Position numbers and translations under genes: made by a program. From Burkholderia sp. E7m39 (lineage in GTDB: Bacteria > Pseudomonadota > Gammaproteobacteria > Burkholderiales > Burkholderiaceae), in contig BBSL01000119.1 in assembly GCA_001319865.1 (NCBI GenBank), positions 34,401 to 98,400 of the forward strand: 64,000 nucleotides of DNA, read 5' to 3'. The notes below the pieces were generated by a model. That model saw only the letters and a program-made list of their open reading frames with translations, was not told the origin of the DNA and did no database searches. Positions 19,585 through 28,033 of this stretch are shown here, piece after piece; position 1 is the first letter of the stretch; every line of letters starts with the position of its first letter.

Positions 19585-20503
19585 CCGCCGTATCGAATGG
19601 ACTCAGCTGCGCGGCGGCGGCGAACATCTCCGTGAACTGATCGAGCGCCGCGAGCGTGTCGCGCCCGCTGCGCGTGATCCGGTAAAACGAAAACTCCACT
19701 TCCGGGCGGATCACGTCGATACGTACCTGGTAGTGGCGGCAAATGTGCTCGCAGAACGACGGCATGATCGCGACGCCGAGTCCTTCGTGAGCCATTGCAA
19801 TCGCCGTCTGCAGATGCCCGATCACCGTCCGGCGACCCGTCGTCACTTCTTCTTTCGACAGCGATGCCTCGATCAGACGCTGCAACGGGTTGTCCTTCGG
19901 CAGCGTGATGAGGGGAAGCCCTTCGAGCGCGCGCCATTGCACGCCGTCGCGCGGCACCTTGCCGATGCCATGCGCGCTTTCCATCGTCGACGAAACCACG
20001 ACGAGCCGCGTCGGAAAGATCGGCACGCGATCGATGCCGGAAAGCTGCGAAAAGAAGATTCCGAACGCCGCATCGAGATCGCCTTCCTCGACCATCTTCA
20101 GCAGTTCGCCCGGCGGACGGTCGACGAGTTCGATCTGCGCATCGGGGTTGGTCTGCGCAAAACGCGCGAGCACTTGCGGCATCAGGCTCGCGGCGATCAT
20201 CGGCGTGCAGCCCAGCAGCAGCGAGGCCTGTTTTTGCCGGCCCAGCTCGTTTAGCTCGACCACCGATTTTTCGAGCGTCTCGACGATCTTCATCGCCGTC
20301 GGATAGAACAGGCGGCCCGCTTCCGTCAGCGCGACGGTGCGTGTGGTGCGCTCGAACAGGCGGCAATTGAGCTGCGTTTCGAGTTCGCGAATGATCGCGC
20401 TCAGCGCGGCCTGGCTCAAATGCATGCTCTGCGCGGTCTTCGTGAAGCTCGACGCGTTTGCGACGCCCAGAAAGACTTTGAGTTGTTTGAGGGACAGGTT
20501 CAT
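19571..20503 (-). CDS. LysR-family transcriptional regulator
   Basis: A 310-residue LTTR. The N-terminal helix-turn-helix is clear (LKQLKVFLGVANASSFTKTA ... HLSQAALSAIIRELE), followed by the linker helix and a two-lobed effector domain. The start is the ATG after AAGGATCG; the frame runs open for 48 codons upstream without support. It lies at the 3-prime end of the UbiD/molybdenum-hydroxylase gene array and is separated from it by two hairpins, so it may have its own promoter. It is the natural candidate to control the array and the divergent porin through the 18-bp repeats near 31.2 and 32.1 kb. That link is inference. Confidence 0.92.
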   Translation of the reverse strand: MNLSLKQLKVFLGVANASSFTKTAQSMHLSQAALSAIIRELETQLNCRLFERTTRTVALTEAGRLFYPTAMKIVETLEKSVVELNELGRQKQASLLLGCTPMIAASLMPQVLARFAQTNPDAQIELVDRPPGELLKMVEEGDLDAAFGIFFSQLSGIDRVPIFPTRLVVVSSTMESAHGIGKVPRDGVQWRALEGLPLITLPKDNPLQRLIEASLSKEEVTTGRRTVIGHLQTAIAMAHEGLGVAIMPSFCEHICRHYQVRIDVIRPEVEFSFYRITRSGRDTLAALDQFTEMFAAAAQLSPFDTAADAK

Positions 20504-20563
20504 CGACGGCGATCCTTGAGGCAGGGCACGGTAGGGCTGCCCGGATTCTATCGCCGTGCCGGC

Positions 20564-20599
20564 GTGTCCGCGACCGGGACTAGACCCGATCGCGGACAC
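20564..20599. terminator. Strong hairpin between ubiD-family gene and lysR
   Basis: A 10-bp perfect stem (GTGTCCGCGA with TCGCGGACAC) is extended by a 4-bp inner stem (CGGG with CCCG) around ACTAGA. It lies in the 186-base gap on the same strand as both genes and probably ends or attenuates the long catabolic transcript before lysR. Confidence 0.55.
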
Positions 20600-20600
20600 G

Positions 20601-20623
20601 CTGCCGCCGTGACGTGGCGGCAG
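20601..20623. terminator. Second hairpin downstream of ubiD-family gene
   Basis: A perfect 8-bp stem (CTGCCGCC with GGCGGCAG, 7-base loop) sits immediately beside the hairpin at 20564-20599. The tandem arrangement supports a transcription boundary here. Confidence 0.45.
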
Positions 20624-20689
20624 ATCTTGCCGCGCAAACGTTGTCACAGCGCGTGTTTCAAGCGAAAGCGCGGGCGGGTGCGGCGCGGG

Positions 20690-22255
20690 TTACGCGAATG
20701 CGTACCGGCCTTCGTCGTCGCGGACGATCGTGCGCGTGGCGCCCGTATCTTCGAGCCAGCGCACGATTTCGCGGCCATCGCGCGTACCCGTCGCGGACAT
20801 CAGCTCGGTAAAGCGCTTCGGGCCATCCGCGAGGGCGGCTTCGAGCGAGTCGAAGCGCGCGCCCGTAAGCGCCGGCGGCGTCGGCACGCGGTGTTCGAGA
20901 TCGCGCTCCTCGCCGGGACGCAGGAGCGGCAGCGTGAGATCGAAGCCGACCTTTGCCGTCACCGTCGAGCCGCCGAGCGAGGGATCGAGCGGCATCGCGC
21001 GCATGCCGCTGTGCATCACTAGATCGCGGTCGGCCTGGAAGCGCGTCGCGAGCGCCCAGTCCATCTGCTCGTCGGAGAAGATGTCGATGTCGGGATCGAC
21101 GACGAACACATGCTTGACGTTCGCGAGCGACGCGAACACAGCGGCGATCGCATTGCGCGCCTCGCCGGGCACGCGCTGTTGCATCGCGACGCGCACGTTG
21201 AACATGCCGCCCGTTGCGGGGCTCGCATACACGCCCTTGATCTCGCGCACGGCCGTTTCGAGCGCGCGCCAGACGGTCACTTCCGTGCGCAGCGCGGCGA
21301 GTTGCGCCGTATCGGTGCGCGCCATCGTGCGGCCGCCGATCGTGCAGGTCTGGAATACGGCATCCTTGCGATGCGTGATGGCCGTCAGATGAAACACCGG
21401 GTTCGTCTTGATGCCGCCGTAGTAGCCGAGAAATTCGCCATACGGTCCTTCCGGTTCCGCGTGCCCGCGTTCGTCCAGATAGCCTTCGAGAATGAACTCC
21501 GCGTCGGCGGGCACGAGCAGATCGTTCGTCACGCATTTGACAACGCCCATCGGCGCACCGCGCAACGCGGCGACGAGTTCGAGTTCATCCGCGGGAATGC
21601 GCATCGTTGCGCCGACGTGGTCGATGGGATGCGTGCCGACAGCGAACGCGATCGGCAGCCGCTCGCCGCGCCTCGCGTGAGCAATGGCGATGGCGCGCAG
21701 ATCGGACGGCGCGACAAGATCGACGCCCGCCGTGCGCCGGCCGCGCAGCATCAGACGGCGAATGCCGACGTTGGTCCAGCCGGTGTCGGGGTCGACCGCG
21801 AAGTCGATCGATGCGGAAATATACGGCGCGCCGTCGAGATCGTGCTGCAGATGCACGGGCAGGGCGGTGAAGTCGCACTCGTCGCCCGTCAGCACGACCT
21901 GTTGCACGGGCGCTTCGTCGCGGCGCACTTCGACGAGCTTGCCTTTGCTGCGCAGACGGTCGCGCACGACTTCGAGCAGATGCGCGGGCGTCGTGTCGAA
22001 GGCTTTGGCGAGGCGGGTGCGGCTTGCCGCGACGCTGCCCGCGAGCGACACCGTGCCGCCCGCCGGCTGCTGGAACCACACCGCACGCGGGTTGCCTTCC
22101 ATGATGCGGGCGACATCGGCGAGATCGACGGGTTCGTCGCGGCGTTCGAGTTCCGTGTCGTCGAGCGACGCGAGAAAGCGCCTCAGACGGAAGCGTTCGA
22201 GGTCAGGCAGTTCCGCGCCTTGCGCGGTCGAAGGAATGGCTGTCTTGGGTCTCAA
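20690..22255 (-). CDS. UbiD-family prenyl-FMN-dependent decarboxylase
   Basis: A 521-residue protein with the full UbiD fold. Visible landmarks are GNPRAVWF near the N-terminus, LTGDECDFTALPVHLQHD, the TNVGIRRLMLRG segment, and the catalytic Glu-containing block EPEGPYGEFLGYYGG. UbiD enzymes reversibly decarboxylate aromatic, heteroaromatic or alpha,beta-unsaturated acids using prenylated FMN supplied by UbiX. A UbiX gene lies in the same island at 31.4 kb. Its place among molybdenum hydroxylase and ring-fission-type genes points to a catabolic substrate rather than ubiquinone synthesis. The substrate cannot be read from the sequence. Confidence 0.93.
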   Translation of the reverse strand: MRPKTAIPSTAQGAELPDLERFRLRRFLASLDDTELERRDEPVDLADVARIMEGNPRAVWFQQPAGGTVSLAGSVAASRTRLAKAFDTTPAHLLEVVRDRLRSKGKLVEVRRDEAPVQQVVLTGDECDFTALPVHLQHDLDGAPYISASIDFAVDPDTGWTNVGIRRLMLRGRRTAGVDLVAPSDLRAIAIAHARRGERLPIAFAVGTHPIDHVGATMRIPADELELVAALRGAPMGVVKCVTNDLLVPADAEFILEGYLDERGHAEPEGPYGEFLGYYGGIKTNPVFHLTAITHRKDAVFQTCTIGGRTMARTDTAQLAALRTEVTVWRALETAVREIKGVYASPATGGMFNVRVAMQQRVPGEARNAIAAVFASLANVKHVFVVDPDIDIFSDEQMDWALATRFQADRDLVMHSGMRAMPLDPSLGGSTVTAKVGFDLTLPLLRPGEERDLEHRVPTPPALTGARFDSLEAALADGPKRFTELMSATGTRDGREIVRWLEDTGATRTIVRDDEGRYAFA

Positions 22256-22296
22256 TGTCGTGTCCTAATGTGCGGGGCGTTGCGCGGTGCGCACCC

Positions 22297-23022
22297 TCAA
22301 AAGCGTGCTGACAGCGCGGTGGCTGCGAGATGCGCGGCAAAGCCGCTCGAACCCGCCGGGGACATGTCGGGCGCGAGATGCAGGAACTGCTTGACGGCGC
22401 GCAGCGTGACGGCGCTGCAGCCGAGCAGCGTGTCGGTGAGCGCGTCGGTTTCGTCGTCGAGCGACGCAATCGGCACGACGCGGCTCACGAGACCCGCCAC
22501 GAGCGCTTCCTGCGCCGACAGACGCGCGCGGCTCAACACCATGTGCGCAACCGTTTTCACAGGCACGCGTCCAATCAGCGCGGACATGACGAGCGTGGGC
22601 GGAATGTCGCGCTCCATTTCGGGGATCTGGAAGACCGCGTTGTCGGCGGCGAGCGCGACGTCGCACACGCCTGCCAGCGCGCAGCCGACCCCGATCGCTT
22701 CGCCTCGCACCGCGGAAAGCACGGGCACGCGCACTGCCTTCAATGCATCGTAGAGCGCGAGCGGCGGCGCGGCGACCACGCGCCGCAACGTTTCCGCCGA
22801 AGGCTTGGCGCCTTGAGGCGGCATCGGCGACTGGCGGCCTTTGCAGAAGTCCTTGCTGCTGCTGCCGATACGCACGAGCTTGGTATCGTCGTCGATTGCG
22901 GTGACGGCGGCGATGATGGCGTCGCTCATCGGCTGATCGATCAGATTGCCGTTCTCAGGCCGGTCGAGCACGATGTCGAGCAGCGCGCCCTTGCGGCGGA
23001 TAGCGACGGATTCAGTTGACAT
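22297..23022 (-). CDS. Crotonase-fold (enoyl-CoA hydratase/isomerase family) protein
   Basis: A 241-residue crotonase-superfamily protein. The oxyanion-hole region reads GEAIGVGCALAGVCD and is followed by FQIPEMERDIPP. The glutamate of the PEM segment matches the second catalytic Glu of enoyl-CoA hydratase (Glu164 in the rat enzyme). The position of the first (usually GGGCELA) is alanine here, so ordinary hydratase chemistry is unlikely; an isomerase, hydrolase or lactonase role is more plausible. No CoA ligase is encoded nearby. Its start overlaps the end of the upstream large molybdenum subunit gene by 11 bases. Confidence 0.85.
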   Translation of the reverse strand: MSTESVAIRRKGALLDIVLDRPENGNLIDQPMSDAIIAAVTAIDDDTKLVRIGSSSKDFCKGRQSPMPPQGAKPSAETLRRVVAAPPLALYDALKAVRVPVLSAVRGEAIGVGCALAGVCDVALAADNAVFQIPEMERDIPPTLVMSALIGRVPVKTVAHMVLSRARLSAQEALVAGLVSRVVPIASLDDETDALTDTLLGCSAVTLRAVKQFLHLAPDMSPAGSSGFAAHLAATALSARF

Positions 23023-25363
23023 GTGCGCCTCCTTGAGCGCGATGGACGTATTCCCAGACTACTTTCGGCGTGGCAGGCATCGCGAGTTCATCGTTGCCGT
23101 ACTCGCGCAGCGCATCGGCCAGCGCGTTGAAAATCGTCGCGGTAGCCGGCGTGATGCCGCTTTCGCCGCCGCCTTTCACGCGCAGCGGATTGCCATGCGT
23201 CGGGTCTTCCGTCAGTTCCACATTGAGCGGCGGAATCACGCCGGCGCGCGGCATGCCGTAATCCATGTACGAACCCGTCAGCACCTGTCCCGTCTCGCGA
23301 TCCACGTAGAAGCCTTCGGACAGCGCCTGGCCGATGCCTTGCGCGAGGCCGCCGTGCACCTGCCCCTCGACGATCAGCGGATTGATCGGTTGCCCCACGT
23401 CGTCGACGGACGTGTAGTTGACGAGTTCCACCATGCCTGTGTCGGGGTCCACTTCGAGTTCGCAGACGGCGGCGCCCGTCGGATGCGCGGGAACGCGCGT
23501 GTTGACTTCGGCGTGGGCGTAGAGCTTTTTCATCGACGGGTCGCCGGGCACGCCATCCTGCGAAACCTGGCGCGCGACTTCCGCGAGACTGATGCGCTTG
23601 CCCGCAGCGGACGCGGTGAACGAGGCATCCGCGAATTCGACCTCGGACACGGCCACGCCGAACAGCGCGGCGGCCACCTGTTTGCCCGTGGCGATGATCT
23701 GCTGCGCGGTATCGACGAGCAGCATGCCGCCCAGGCGCATCGTGCGGTCCGAATGGCTGCCCCCGCCGACGCTCACGAATGCCGTGTCGCCCGTGCGCAG
23801 CGTCACGGCTTCCATCGGTACGCCGAGATGATGCGCGATGACCTGCGCGAACGTGGTTTCGTGGCCCTGGCCCGTCGACTGCGTGCCCGACACGATATCG
23901 ACGCTGCCGTCCGCGCGCACCGTCAGCTCGATGCGCTCGCGCGGCGCGCCGACGGGCGACTCGATGTAGTTCGCCAGCCCGATGCCGCGCAGCCGTCCAT
24001 TCGCACGCGATTGCGCGCGGCGTTCCTCGAAGCTGTCCCATTTTGCGAGCGTCAACGCGCGCGCCATGTTGCGCTCGAATTCGCCGCTGTCGTACGTGAG
24101 TCCCATCGGGCTGCGATAGGGCAGCTTGTCGTGCGACACCAGATTGCGCCGGCGAATCTCCGCGCGCTCGATGCCGAGTTCGGCAGCGGCGAGATCGAGC
24201 ATGCGCTCGATCACATGCGTCGCCTCGGGACGGCCCGCGCCGCGATACGGCGCGGTCGGCACCGTGTTGCTCAACACCGCGCTCACGTGCACGGCGGCCA
24301 CGGGCACGTCGTAGACGGTCGTCATGATGCGCGTGCCGTTCGACATCGGCACGTACGACACCGTATGCGCGCCGACGTTGCCGATCCATTCGTTGTCGAT
24401 GGCGAGAATGCGGCCGTCTTTTGAAAAGCCGATTGCGCAGCGAATGATCGCGTCGCGGCCCTGATAGTCGGACAGGAACGCTTCGCTGCGATCGCTCGTC
24501 CATTTGACGGGGCGTCCGATGCGTCGTGCGGCCCACACCACAGCCAGCTGCTCGACGTAGACGAACGAGCGCGGCCCGAAGCCGCCGCCCGTATCGGGAC
24601 ACACGACGCGCATCCGCGCGGGCGGCACCTTCAGCGCGGCAGCAAGCACCAGTTGCTGACGCACCGCGCCCTGGCTGCCGGAGATCAGCGTGTAGACGTC
24701 GTTGGCCGCGTCGTGCATGCCGATCGCGCTGCGCGGCTCCATCTGGCAATTGACGAGCCGGCTGTGATGAAACTCGCGGCGCACGACGTGATCGGCTTGC
24801 GCGAGAATCTGGCGCGCGGCTTCGCGGTCGCCGATCTGCGTCTGGAAGCACAGATTGCCGGGCGCGCCGTCCCACAGTTGCGGCGCGTCGGGCTGCATGG
24901 CGTCCGCGCCGTTGATGACGGCGTCGAGCACGTCGTAATCGACTTCGATCAGCTCCGACGCATTGCGCGCCTGCAACGGCGTTTCGGCGATCACCATCGC
25001 GATCGCCTCGCCGACATAACGCACGCGGTCGACGGGCAGCGGGATATGAAACTGGTTGAAGATCGAACCCGTCAGCGACGTGAGAAAGGCCTTCTTCGTC
25101 GCGTCGACGGCGTCGACGGGATTCGGCACATGATCGACGCCTTGAAAGCCATCGTCGAGATAGTCCTGGCCGATCAGCACGGCGATCACGCCGGGCGCTG
25201 CCTGCGCGGCGCTGATGTCGATCGAGCGCAAGGCGGCATGCGCGTGAGGCGAACGCAGAAAGGCTGCATGCACCTGGCCGTCGACGCGAATGTCGTCAGT
25301 GTATTGGCCATTGCCCGTCACGAAACGCTGGTCTTCGACGCGAGGTATCGGTTTGCCGATCAT
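23012..25363 (-). CDS. CoxL-like molybdenum-binding large subunit (xanthine dehydrogenase family)
   Basis: A 783-residue catalytic subunit. It starts GKPIPRVEDQRFVTGNGQY like CoxL-type hydroxylases and has the PDTGGGFGPR and GTQSTGQGHETTFAQ cofactor motifs. The active-site loop reads APYRGAGRPEA, the form II type rather than the AYRCSFR of true CO dehydrogenase. The catalytic Glu lies in KGGGESG near residue 745. It probably hydroxylates an aromatic or N-heteroaromatic ring or an aldehyde using water, passing electrons to the 2Fe-2S and FAD subunits. The ATG overlaps the upstream small-subunit stop (ATGA). Confidence 0.94.
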   Translation of the reverse strand: MIGKPIPRVEDQRFVTGNGQYTDDIRVDGQVHAAFLRSPHAHAALRSIDISAAQAAPGVIAVLIGQDYLDDGFQGVDHVPNPVDAVDATKKAFLTSLTGSIFNQFHIPLPVDRVRYVGEAIAMVIAETPLQARNASELIEVDYDVLDAVINGADAMQPDAPQLWDGAPGNLCFQTQIGDREAARQILAQADHVVRREFHHSRLVNCQMEPRSAIGMHDAANDVYTLISGSQGAVRQQLVLAAALKVPPARMRVVCPDTGGGFGPRSFVYVEQLAVVWAARRIGRPVKWTSDRSEAFLSDYQGRDAIIRCAIGFSKDGRILAIDNEWIGNVGAHTVSYVPMSNGTRIMTTVYDVPVAAVHVSAVLSNTVPTAPYRGAGRPEATHVIERMLDLAAAELGIERAEIRRRNLVSHDKLPYRSPMGLTYDSGEFERNMARALTLAKWDSFEERRAQSRANGRLRGIGLANYIESPVGAPRERIELTVRADGSVDIVSGTQSTGQGHETTFAQVIAHHLGVPMEAVTLRTGDTAFVSVGGGSHSDRTMRLGGMLLVDTAQQIIATGKQVAAALFGVAVSEVEFADASFTASAAGKRISLAEVARQVSQDGVPGDPSMKKLYAHAEVNTRVPAHPTGAAVCELEVDPDTGMVELVNYTSVDDVGQPINPLIVEGQVHGGLAQGIGQALSEGFYVDRETGQVLTGSYMDYGMPRAGVIPPLNVELTEDPTHGNPLRVKGGGESGITPATATIFNALADALREYGNDELAMPATPKVVWEYVHRAQGGAHVN

Positions 25364-25869
25364 GACGCGTGTTCCTCCGTCTTCGCGAAGGGCGCATCGG
25401 GGTACATCTCGCGTGCTGCGTGGCGCACCGCTTCGATGATGTTCACGTAGCCCGTGCATCGGCAGATGTTGCCTTCCAGCGCGTGACTGATGCTCGCCAC
25501 ATCGAGCGCCGGTTCCTCGCGCAGATAGAACGCGCTGGCCATGATCATACCGGGCGTGCAAAAGCCGCACTGCAGACCGTGGCACTGCACGAACGCGTTT
25601 TGCACGGGATGCAGCTTGCCGCCGCATTGCGCGCTCAGACCTTCGACGGTCACGACCTGTCCGCCGCTCGCCTGAGCCGCGAGCATTGTGCAGGACTTGA
25701 CGGCGTTGCCGTCGAGATGCACGGTGCACGCGCCGCACTGGCTCGTATCGCAGCCGACATGCGTGCCCGTCAGCCGCACATGCTCGCGCAGAAATTCGAC
25801 GAGCAGCGTGTTGTCGGGCACAGCGTGCGAGACGTCCGTGCCGTTCACCTGAAGCTGGACTTCAACCAT
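25360..25869 (-). CDS. 2Fe-2S subunit of molybdenum hydroxylase (CoxS-like)
   Basis: A 169-residue electron-transfer subunit with two [2Fe-2S] clusters: the plant-ferredoxin-type set (CDTSQCGACTVHLDG plus a later Cys near KSC) and the helical domain set (QCGFCTPG and CRCTGY). Length and order match CoxS and related small subunits. It overlaps the large-subunit gene by four bases and follows the CoxG-like gene by 33 bases. The complex is expected to be cytoplasmic. Confidence 0.95.
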   Translation of the reverse strand: MVEVQLQVNGTDVSHAVPDNTLLVEFLREHVRLTGTHVGCDTSQCGACTVHLDGNAVKSCTMLAAQASGGQVVTVEGLSAQCGGKLHPVQNAFVQCHGLQCGFCTPGMIMASAFYLREEPALDVASISHALEGNICRCTGYVNIIEAVRHAAREMYPDAPFAKTEEHAS

Positions 25870-25902
25870 GATTCACCTGTCTTTCCCGTTCGTGCCGCGC
25901 GC

Positions 25903-26364
25903 TCATTCGGCGGCGGGTTCGTTCGCTGCCGTCAGCGTCGCGTTGAAGCGCTTGAAGAACTCGGCGGCGAGCTTGTTCGCCACCGACGTGACGAGGCGCG
26001 AGCCGATCTGCGCGAGCTTGCCGCCAACCTGCGCTTCGGCGACGTAGGTGAGCACGGTGCCGTCTTCGGCATCGGCGAGCGTGACGGTTGCCGTCATCTT
26101 GCCGAAGCCCGCAATGCCGCCCTCGCCCTGGCCGAGAATCCGGTAGCCATTCGGCGCGTCGCGTTCGGACAGTTCGAGCGTGCCCTTGAAGCGCGCCTTG
26201 ACGGGGCCGACGGAGGCGACCACGACAGCCTTGTACTCGTCTTCGCTTTCCGCCGTGAATGCTTCGCAGCCGGGAATGCATTCCTGAAGCACGGCCGGGT
26301 CGTTGAGTCCTTGCCATACCTGTTCGCGCGATGCCGCGATGGTTTGCGATCCGGTGAATTCCAT
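25903..26364 (-). CDS. CoxG-like SRPBCC protein
   Basis: A 153-residue START/SRPBCC-fold protein of the CO-dehydrogenase subunit G type. It opens with the typical MEFTGSQTIAASREQVWQGL, followed by the CIPGCE motif and a C-terminal helix (LVTSVANKLAAEFFKRF). CoxG in carboxydotrophs recruits the enzyme to membrane or quinone partners, and homologues accompany many non-CO molybdenum hydroxylases. It lies between the FAD- and Fe-S-subunit genes, in the same direction and with short gaps, so it is part of the operon. Confidence 0.92.
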   Translation of the reverse strand: MEFTGSQTIAASREQVWQGLNDPAVLQECIPGCEAFTAESEDEYKAVVVASVGPVKARFKGTLELSERDAPNGYRILGQGEGGIAGFGKMTATVTLADAEDGTVLTYVAEAQVGGKLAQIGSRLVTSVANKLAAEFFKRFNATLTAANEPAAE

Positions 26365-26391
26365 CCTGTTCTCCTGAATTGAGCGGCGTCG

Positions 26392-27195
26392 TTACGACGC
26401 GAGCAGCGCCTGCAGTGCGCGGCGGGTATAGGTTTCGATCAGATGCGCGCGATACGATGCGGACGCGTTGGCGTCGTCGGGCAGCATGTCGCGGTCGATC
26501 CACAGCGATGCGAGCGCGGCCTCCGACAAGTCCTGTTGCAGCGCGGTCTCGGCATCGAACCAGCGGAACACCGACGCGCCCGCGCCCGTCACGGCGACGC
26601 GCACGGCATCGTCGTACTGCGCGATGAACACGCCCGTCACCGCGTAACCCGACGCCGGGTGCCGGTACTTCGCATAGGCGGCGCGGCGTGGAATGGCGAA
26701 TTCGATCGCGGTGACGAGCTCGTCGGCTTCGAGCGCGGTTTCGAATGTGTCGATGAAATAGTCGTCGGCGGGAATGCGCCGTTGCGACGAGGTGATGACG
26801 TGCGCATTCAGTGCGAGCACGGCGGACGGATAGTCCGCTGCCGGGTCGTTGTTTGCCACCGATCCGCCCATCGTGCCGCGGTTGCGCACCTGCGGATCGG
26901 CGATCACGCTGGCCAGATGCGCGAGCGCTGGAATGGCTTCGCGCACGACGGCGGAGGCGGCGACTTCCGCGTGCTTCATCAGCGCGCCGACATGCAGCGT
27001 GTCGCCGCGCACTTCGATGCCGCGCAGTTCGTCGATGCGCGTGAGGTCGATCAGATGCGACGGCGCCGCGAGGCGTTGCTTGAGCGTCGGGATCAGCGTC
27101 ATGCCGCCCGACAGCGGCCGCGCTTCTTCGTGCTCGCGCAGCCAGTCGACGGCTTGCGCCAGCGACGCGGCGCGCAGATAAGTCGTGTCGTACAT
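26392..27195 (-). CDS. FAD-binding subunit of molybdenum hydroxylase (CoxM-like)
   Basis: A 267-residue flavin subunit. The FAD sites are clear: PLSGGMTLIPTLKQRLAAPS near residue 28 and RNRGTMGGSVANNDPAADYP near residue 104, with the usual C-terminal CO_deh_flav_C part. It completes a three-subunit enzyme with the CoxS- and CoxL-like genes downstream. A standard ATG follows a GGAGAC ribosome site. Confidence 0.95.
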   Translation of the reverse strand: MYDTTYLRAASLAQAVDWLREHEEARPLSGGMTLIPTLKQRLAAPSHLIDLTRIDELRGIEVRGDTLHVGALMKHAEVAASAVVREAIPALAHLASVIADPQVRNRGTMGGSVANNDPAADYPSAVLALNAHVITSSQRRIPADDYFIDTFETALEADELVTAIEFAIPRRAAYAKYRHPASGYAVTGVFIAQYDDAVRVAVTGAGASVFRWFDAETALQQDLSEAALASLWIDRDMLPDDANASASYRAHLIETYTRRALQALLAS

Positions 27196-27244
27196 GTTGT
27201 CTCCTGCAGCATGCGGTGCCGCCGTGCATGCCAGATATCTGTCG

Positions 27245-28030
27245 TTACAGGCCCGTCATGGCCTTTTGCGGCTCCGAGAGCCAGTTCTCCAGCGCAGTGG
27301 CGAGCGCGACGGGTACTTCGTGCATCGCGTAATGTCCTGCGTTGCACAGCGTTTCCAGCGTGGCGTTCGGATACCACGCGAGCCATGTGCGCGTCATCAG
27401 CTCTGTCGTGATGGTCGGATCGTGCTCGCCCACGAAGAGCTTGACGGGCACGGGATTGCCTTCCACCTGCGCGGCGAAATCGCCCGTGGCCCACTGCGGC
27501 AGATAACCCGCGAATGCTTCGCGCCGCGAGTCGCGCATCGACAGTTGCGCGAGATGCGTGCTCCACGGCGACGCGAGCCGGCTGCCCGTCGAAAAGTGAA
27601 TGATGCCTGCGCGTTTCGCGACGTCGTCGATGCAGGTGGAGAACATCGCAAGGCGCGTTTCATCCATGCGCGAGCCGCACGCGGGGACAGCGGACACGCC
27701 CGTCATGTTGACGATCCGGTCGGGCGCGGCGAGCAGCACGCGCTGCATCGCCATGCCGCCCATCGAATGGCCGATCAGGCTGAAGCGCGGCCAGTCGAGA
27801 TGATCGGCGAGCGCGAGCACGTCGCGCGCGACTTCGTCGAACGTGAACGCGCCGTCGATATCGCGCGAAAGCCCGTAGCCGCGATAGTCGAAGAACGCAT
27901 AGGAGAAGCGTTCGGCATCGAGCGCGGTTGTGAGCGCGGTCCAGTCGGCCGAACTGCCGAACCAGCCGTTCAGCGCGATCACCTTGTGCGGACCGTGTCC
28001 GAACTGCCGGAAACCGTTGAGCGTGGTCAT
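27245..28030 (-). CDS. Alpha/beta hydrolase
   Basis: A 261-residue alpha/beta hydrolase. The nucleophile elbow is GHSMGG (Ser about 94), the acid is probably the Asp in VGEHDPT, and the base is the His in NAGHYAM. No signal peptide is present, so it is cytoplasmic. It lies three bases after the fumarylacetoacetase gene and 49 bases before the CoxM-like gene. Within the island it could open a lactone, deformylate or cleave a C-C bond of a ring-fission product, like NicD- or MhpC-type hydrolases; the sequence alone does not decide. Confidence 0.85.
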   Translation of the reverse strand: MTTLNGFRQFGHGPHKVIALNGWFGSSADWTALTTALDAERFSYAFFDYRGYGLSRDIDGAFTFDEVARDVLALADHLDWPRFSLIGHSMGGMAMQRVLLAAPDRIVNMTGVSAVPACGSRMDETRLAMFSTCIDDVAKRAGIIHFSTGSRLASPWSTHLAQLSMRDSRREAFAGYLPQWATGDFAAQVEGNPVPVKLFVGEHDPTITTELMTRTWLAWYPNATLETLCNAGHYAMHEVPVALATALENWLSEPQKAMTGL

Positions 28031-28033
28031 GAT

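Noticed and set aside
23012..25363. Reading the large molybdenum subunit as carbon monoxide dehydrogenase
   Set aside because: The active-site loop is PYRGAGR (form II), not the CSFR motif of true CO dehydrogenase, and the neighbours are aromatic-catabolic.
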